Shown: positions 59,947 to 64,000 of the stretch, piece by piece
Layout of the letters: the number at the start of each line of letters is the position of its first letter
Position numbering within the stretch: the stretch's first letter is position 1
Notes under the pieces: model-generated
The model's database searches: none
What the model was told of the DNA's origin: nothing
Seen by the model: only the letters and a program-made list of their open reading frames with translations
Made by a program: the position numbers and the translations under genes
Origin: Paenibacillus sp. MZ04-78.2
GTDB lineage: Bacteria; Bacillota; Bacilli; Paenibacillales; NBRC-103111
DNA length: 64,000 bases
Reading direction: 5' to 3'
Assembly (NCBI RefSeq): GCF_024213375.1
Contig: NZ_JANAVJ010000014.1
Coordinates: 35,859 to 99,858 of the forward strand

Positions 59947-61715
59947 TCCGCTCCTTTGCCTGTTTCCGATTCATCGCTCGTTTTCGTTTTAAGCCGCTCC
60001 GCCACTTCAAGCACCTGCTGCTTCATGCTTTCGTAAGCGAGCTGGTGGGCAAACTTCTCCAGCCTTTCGGCATAGCTGCCGGGAAGCAGCGACATCAACG
60101 CCAATTTGTCCTGGTCCAAATAATAAAACTGCTTGCCGCCCGAAGCTTCGAGCGCCTGCATCAGCAGCTCCGGGGTTTCTTCGTGCCCAATCTTGAACAA
60201 GGCAAAGAACAGCGAGACCGTTCTCGACTTCATCTGCTGCGGCGCCACCCCCGCCTTTTTCAACAAGTAATCGGCGACTTTCGTGTCCGGCTCCCGGACG
60301 AACCGGCACACCAGTTCTTCTTCGTTGATGTCCACAAACAAATGCACCCAGCGGGGGTCCCACGAAACCGTAGACGACTCCTCCGTATTACGATACACGG
60401 TCAGGGCCAGCCGCTCGGTCAAATCGTGCAGCGTACGCAGCAGCTCTTTGGCCAGCGCCTGCTGTTTGCCGCGGCGAATCAGAGGATCGAACTTGTCGTA
60501 AACCTCCTCCGGGGACAAGCAGTGAAGCGCCGCTTGAAAGCTGTACGAAATGTGCTTTCCGCCCCACCGCCGGTACAGCGACTCCACAAACCGGTAGCTT
60601 TCCGGCTGCTGCATATCGAGCAGAAGTTGTGCCGCATATTGTTGAACGGCCGTCGTTTCTTTGACCATGAAAGCAGGCGAGGACAGCAGCTTTTCCAAAA
60701 AGACGCGCACCGCCTCGTCGTTCTTTCCTTTCAGGCATTGCACCGCCACGGACAGCTGCTCCGCCGCTTCCGTCTTCACGTAGCTTCCGTCAAAACCATT
60801 CAACCACGCTTCCGCTTGATCCAGTATCCGCTGGGTCAACGTAGGATGAAAGCAAGCTTGAATCGGCTCCACCGCAAGCTCGCGGTCCTTGCCCATCAGC
60901 GCTTCGAACAACCGGCCGGCCGCCCGATCGGTCCCCAGCCGGGATAAAGCCGACAAGGCGGCGCGGCGTATTTCTTTTTTCCGCTCGTACGACTTCTCCA
61001 GCACAACGTCCTCCAGCTCGGGGTAGTCCCCGAGAATGTCCACGGCCGCTATGCGGACTTCGGCCGAGCCTTCGCCAGCCGCCTGCAGGATCAGTCCGGC
61101 AATCGTCGGCCCTTGCAGACGATGGATCAAAGACAGCTTGCGGGCGTCCCCTTTGCCGCCCTGAAGGTTCAACTGCCGGTATAGTATCGGTACGATCGCA
61201 GGCCCGATGGACGGAATAACTTCATCGTGCATAAACTCGGCAATTTCCGCATACCCGTCTTCCAAAGCAGCGACCGCGGGTATATGCGTCCGAAAATCTT
61301 GAAACAACGAGTCTTTGTACCCTTGGCGGATCACATCCAAGCGGCCGGGCCCGCGTTCTGTCAAAGCCTCGATGAGAGCCTTCATTTTCCGGTACGGAAC
61401 GGCTGTTACCCCGCGCGTATCCGTCACTTGAACGTCCTCCAGCGTCCCCTGCGCCTCCGTCCGTCCTTGGGTATACAAAATGGAGTGCAGCAGGGTGCCG
61501 AGCTCCAACAGTTTGACGGAGGCTTGCTCGGGCTTGGCTTCCGTTACGAGCTGTACGGCATCGGCCAGCCGGTTGAACACCGGCGCGTTCTCTCCGAGCT
61601 TGCGCAACTGAGGCAGCAGACGGGTTAGCCGCAGGTCGCCTGTGGCGACGGAACTGCCGGCAATGTACAACCGGCGCACTTCTTGATGCAGATCGGTAAG
61701 CACCTGTAAGCTCAT
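59913..61715 (-). CDS. HEAT-repeat protein, copy A
   Basis: The 600-aa protein has a helical N-terminal region, a middle section with HEAT-like repeats (EVRIAAVDILGDYPELEDVV, then RKKEIRRAALSALSRLG), and a C-terminal half that is probably also alpha-solenoid (residues about 350-560). It is the counterpart of the DUF5691-like component often found with MoxR, DUF5682 and VWA genes; that family name is an inference from context. It overlaps moxR by 34 bp and its start ATG 61715 overlaps the stop of the truncated moxR. Confidence 0.82.
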   Translation of the reverse strand: MSLQVLTDLHQEVRRLYIAGSSVATGDLRLTRLLPQLRKLGENAPVFNRLADAVQLVTEAKPEQASVKLLELGTLLHSILYTQGRTEAQGTLEDVQVTDTRGVTAVPYRKMKALIEALTERGPGRLDVIRQGYKDSLFQDFRTHIPAVAALEDGYAEIAEFMHDEVIPSIGPAIVPILYRQLNLQGGKGDARKLSLIHRLQGPTIAGLILQAAGEGSAEVRIAAVDILGDYPELEDVVLEKSYERKKEIRRAALSALSRLGTDRAAGRLFEALMGKDRELAVEPIQACFHPTLTQRILDQAEAWLNGFDGSYVKTEAAEQLSVAVQCLKGKNDEAVRVFLEKLLSSPAFMVKETTAVQQYAAQLLLDMQQPESYRFVESLYRRWGGKHISYSFQAALHCLSPEEVYDKFDPLIRRGKQQALAKELLRTLHDLTERLALTVYRNTEESSTVSWDPRWVHLFVDINEEELVCRFVREPDTKVADYLLKKAGVAPQQMKSRTVSLFFALFKIGHEETPELLMQALEASGGKQFYYLDQDKLALMSLLPGSYAERLEKFAHQLAYESMKQQVLEVAERLKTKTSDESETGKGAEWTEWIKSKMY

Positions 61716-61897
61716 GTGATGTTCACGCTACCCGCGTGTCTCCCGGTAATAAATGTAAGCTCGGACCGCGGCGACAATTGCCAGCCCGCTGGCTTCGGAT
61801 CTTGATCCGCTTCCTTCAACGCTTCCAGTTCCTTGGCGTACAGCCGCTCCGCAGGCAGCCTCAACAATACATTTTGCTTTTGATCCATTCGATCCAT
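61712..61897 (-). pseudogene. Truncated moxR copy (N-terminal 61 codons)
   Basis: The frame begins MDRMDQKQNVLLRLPAERLY and matches the first 60 residues of the intact MoxR protein with a few substitutions and one inserted Leu. It has no Walker A. It stops at TGA 61714-61712, overlapping the next ATG. It still overlaps the upstream HEAT gene by 37 bp, so it may still be translated and serve only to couple the two HEAT genes. Confidence 0.9.
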
Positions 61898-63687
61898 TCC
61901 GCTCCTTTGCCTGTTTCCGATTCATCGCTCGTTTTCGTTTTAAGCCGCTCCGCCAATTCAAGCACCTGCTGCTTCATGCTTTCGTAAGCGAGCTGGTGGG
62001 CAAACTTCTCCAGCCTTTCGGCATAACTGCCGGGAAGCAGCGACATCAACGCCAATTTTTCCTCCCTGCCCGAATAATAAAAGTCCCAAAACTCCCGCGT
62101 GCCTACCGAAGCTTCCAGCGCCTGCATCAGCAGCTCCGGGGTTTCTTCGTGCCCGATCTTGAACAAGGCGATGAACAGTTGGACCGTTCTCCACTTCATC
62201 TGCGACGGCGCCACCCGCACCTTTTTCAGCAAGTAATCGACGACTTTCGTGTCCGGCTCTCGGACGAACTGGCACACCAGCTCTTCTTCGTCGATGTCCA
62301 CAAACAAATGCACCCAGCGGGGGTCCCACGCAATTGTAGACGAATCATCCGCTTCTCGATACACGGTCAGATACGGTGCCTCATCCTTGGTCAAATCGTG
62401 CAGCGTACGCAGCAGCTCTTTGGCTACCGCCTGCTCTTTGGCGCGGCGAATCAGAGGATCGAACTTGTCGTAAACCTCCTCCGGGGACAAGCAGTGAAGC
62501 GCCGCTTGAAAGCTGTACGAAATGTGCTTTCCGCCCCACCGCCGGTACAGTGACTCCACAAACTGGTAGCTTTCCGGCTGCTTCATATCGAGCAGAAGCT
62601 GTGCCGCGTATTGTTGAGCGGCCGTCGTTTTTTTGACCATAAAAGCAGGCGAGCACAGCAGCTTTTCCAAAAAAACGCGCACCGCCTCGTCGTTCTTTCC
62701 TTTCAGGCATTGCATCGCCACGGACAATTGCTCCACCGCTCCCGTCATCACGTAGCTTCCGTCAAAATCAGCCAGCCACGCTTCCGCTTGATCCAGTATC
62801 CGCTGGGTCAACGTAGGGTGAAAGCAAGCTTGAATCGGTGCCACCGCAACCTCGCGGTCCTTGCCCATCAGTGCCTCGAACAACCGGTCAGCCGCCCTTC
62901 CGGTCCCCAGCCGGGATAAAACCGACAAGGCGGCGCGGCGTATTTCTTTTTTTCGCTCGTACGACTTCTCTAGCACGACGTCCTCCATCTCGGGGTAGTC
63001 TCCGAGAATGTCTACGGCCGCTATGCGGACTTCGGTCGAGCCTTCGCCGGCCGCCTTCAGAATTAACTCGGCATTCGCCGGCCCTTGCAGACGATGGATC
63101 AAAGACAGCTTGCGGGCATCCCCTTTGCCTCCCTGAAGGTTCAACTGCCGGTGTAGTACCGGTATGACCGCAGGCCCGATAGACGGAATAACTTCATCGT
63201 GTATAAACTCGGCAATTTCCACGTACCCGTCTTCCAAAGCGGCGACCGCGGGCATATGCGTCCGAAAATCTTGAAACAACGAGTCTTTGTACCCTTGGCG
63301 GATCACATCCAAGCGGCCGGGCCCGCGTTCTGTCAAAGCCTCGATGAGAGCCTTCATTTTCCGGTACGGAACGGCTGTTACCCCGCGCGTATCCGTCACT
63401 TGAACGTCCTCCAGCGTCCCCTGCGCCTCCGTCCGTCCTTGGGTATACAAAATGGAGTGCAGCAGGGTGCCGAGCTCCAACAGTTTGACGGAGGCTTGCT
63501 CGGGCTTGGCTTCCGTTACGAGCTGTACGGCATCGGCCAGCCGGTTGAACACCGGCGCGTTCTCTCCGAGCTTGCGCAGCTGAGGCAGCAGCCGGCTTAG
63601 CCGGAGGTCGCCCGTGGCGACGGAACTACCGGCGATATACAACCGGCGTACTTCTTGATGCAGATCGGTAAGCACCTGTAAGCTCAT
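61861..63687 (-). CDS. HEAT-repeat protein, copy B
   Basis: The 608-aa protein is a close paralogue of copy A. The first 140 residues differ at only a few positions, while the C-terminal third has clusters of substitutions and small insertions (e.g. VGTREFWDFYYSGREEK versus GGKQFYYLDQDK). It also ends with IKSKMYC rather than IKSKMY. Role and fold are as for copy A. It begins 16 bp after the stop of the gene at the window edge. Confidence 0.82.
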   Translation of the reverse strand: MSLQVLTDLHQEVRRLYIAGSSVATGDLRLSRLLPQLRKLGENAPVFNRLADAVQLVTEAKPEQASVKLLELGTLLHSILYTQGRTEAQGTLEDVQVTDTRGVTAVPYRKMKALIEALTERGPGRLDVIRQGYKDSLFQDFRTHMPAVAALEDGYVEIAEFIHDEVIPSIGPAVIPVLHRQLNLQGGKGDARKLSLIHRLQGPANAELILKAAGEGSTEVRIAAVDILGDYPEMEDVVLEKSYERKKEIRRAALSVLSRLGTGRAADRLFEALMGKDREVAVAPIQACFHPTLTQRILDQAEAWLADFDGSYVMTGAVEQLSVAMQCLKGKNDEAVRVFLEKLLCSPAFMVKKTTAAQQYAAQLLLDMKQPESYQFVESLYRRWGGKHISYSFQAALHCLSPEEVYDKFDPLIRRAKEQAVAKELLRTLHDLTKDEAPYLTVYREADDSSTIAWDPRWVHLFVDIDEEELVCQFVREPDTKVVDYLLKKVRVAPSQMKWRTVQLFIALFKIGHEETPELLMQALEASVGTREFWDFYYSGREEKLALMSLLPGSYAERLEKFAHQLAYESMKQQVLELAERLKTKTSDESETGKGAEWIEWIKSKMYC

Positions 63688-63703
63688 GGATTCTCTCCTT
63701 GCT

Positions 63704-64000
63704 TTAATAAATAAACCTGACGATTTCGCTTGATGTCACAAGAGCGAGCGGCTGAGCCAACAGCCTTCCCTCCGCAAAATCGTGCTCGAACATAACCAGC
63801 ATAGCCTGGTCCTGCGTATCTCCGTGCTTGAGCATCGGCAGCAGCTGCGTGCTCGACTGGCCCAGCGCCGAAATATCGCCGAGAACGATCCGTTTGCCCT
63901 GCTCGTCCTCCAGCACGTAGTCCTCCCCGATCCGGCCAAGCTTGGCGTAGTGAAGCAGCATCACCGGATGTTTATCAGACAGCGGGTTTTTCAATTGATT
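63704..64000 (-). CDS. C-terminal part of an unidentified cluster gene (continues beyond window)
   Basis: The frame is open at the window edge and ends at 63704 with a stop just before the HEAT-B start. The visible about 98 residues (LSDKHPVMLLHYAKLGRIG, then VLEDEQGKRIVLGDI) are strand-rich, like a small beta-barrel end. In related clusters a SWIM zinc-finger protein occupies this place, but no SWIM motif is visible in this fragment. Confidence 0.6.
   Translation of the reverse strand, partial: NQLKNPLSDKHPVMLLHYAKLGRIGEDYVLEDEQGKRIVLGDISALGQSSTQLLPMLKHGDTQDQAMLVMFEHDFAEGRLLAQPLALVTSSEIVRFIY

Larger units (their letters stand above)
59763..63687 (-). repeat. Tandem duplication of a HEAT-gene plus moxR-start unit (about 2 kb each)
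   Basis: Copy B (61712-63687) holds a HEAT-repeat gene and the first 61 codons of moxR; copy A (about 59763-61715) holds the same two parts, with moxR continuing intact. The start-to-start distance is 1972 bp. At the junction the truncated moxR frame (N-I-T) stops with a TGA formed by the ATGA start of HEAT gene A. Confidence 0.92.

Overview
The window reads as a chromosome segment of a spore-former-type Firmicute of the Paenibacillaceae (Paenibacillus/Cohnella-like). Grounds: strong AGGAGG ribosome sites, SigA promoters, a class D-type sortase with an LPXTG substrate, a Bacillus-style ydaJKLMN exopolysaccharide operon, a CYP102 fusion P450 close to the Bacillus CYP102A2/A3 type, and mid-50s GC. 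Taxonomy is inferred; there is no rRNA or tRNA gene in the window.

Layout. 1-3.8 kb: cell-surface block. It holds the tail of an LPXTG wall protein, its sortase, a cyclic-di-GMP-I riboswitch driving a secreted transglutaminase-like protein, and a secreted SLH-like protein. 3.9-6.9 kb: an AT-richer drug-efflux MFS gene preceded by a 55-codon leader ORF and an SD-sequestering hairpin, abutted by a solo TnpB element with a hairpin-rich omega-RNA-like tail. 7-9.7 kb: sulfide oxidation (SQR plus persulfide dioxygenase/rhodanese). 9.8-22.3 kb: peptidoglycan amino-sugar recycling (namZ, nagZ, anmK, an ABC sugar importer, MurR-type regulator, and divergent murK-murQ). The hydrolases show no signal peptides, so degradation looks intracellular after ABC import. 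22.4-29.7 kb: ydaJKLMN-like exopolysaccharide operon with a degenerate GGDEF c-di-GMP receptor. This gives a second c-di-GMP output in the window.

30.5-37.9 kb: a BTAD response regulator, a convergent histidine kinase, a decayed ABC exporter tail, a P450-reductase fusion with a palindrome in its promoter, and coaA. 38-44.7 kb: an IclR-linked catabolic operon (aminotransferase, amidohydrolase, IlvD/Edd dehydratase, RraA-like protein, SDR) with the tail of a lost sugar-ABC permease; its substrate is unknown. 44.8-46.2 kb: KtrB-type K+ channel subunit. 46.3-49.3 kb: an accessory, AT-richer, decaying region (orphan Phd antitoxin, two small paralogues flanking an XRE gene, another XRE gene, gene fragments). 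49.3-53 kb: rtcB plus a BCS1-like AAA ATPase, then a frameshifted small ORF and a KimA/YdaO-like pseudogene. 53.1-55.1 kb: an unusual DHODH-like/membrane fusion lacking the expected catalytic residues.

55.2-64 kb: a tightly overlapping MoxR ATPase / VWA / DUF5682 / HEAT-repeat cluster, probably a MoxR-vWA conflict-type system. A roughly 2-kb unit is tandemly duplicated. The duplication leaves one intact and one truncated moxR, and the truncated gene's stop overlaps the start of the next HEAT gene. This cluster, the leader-controlled efflux gene, the intracellular MurNAc recycling locus and the DHODH-like fusion are the best places to look for undescribed biology.
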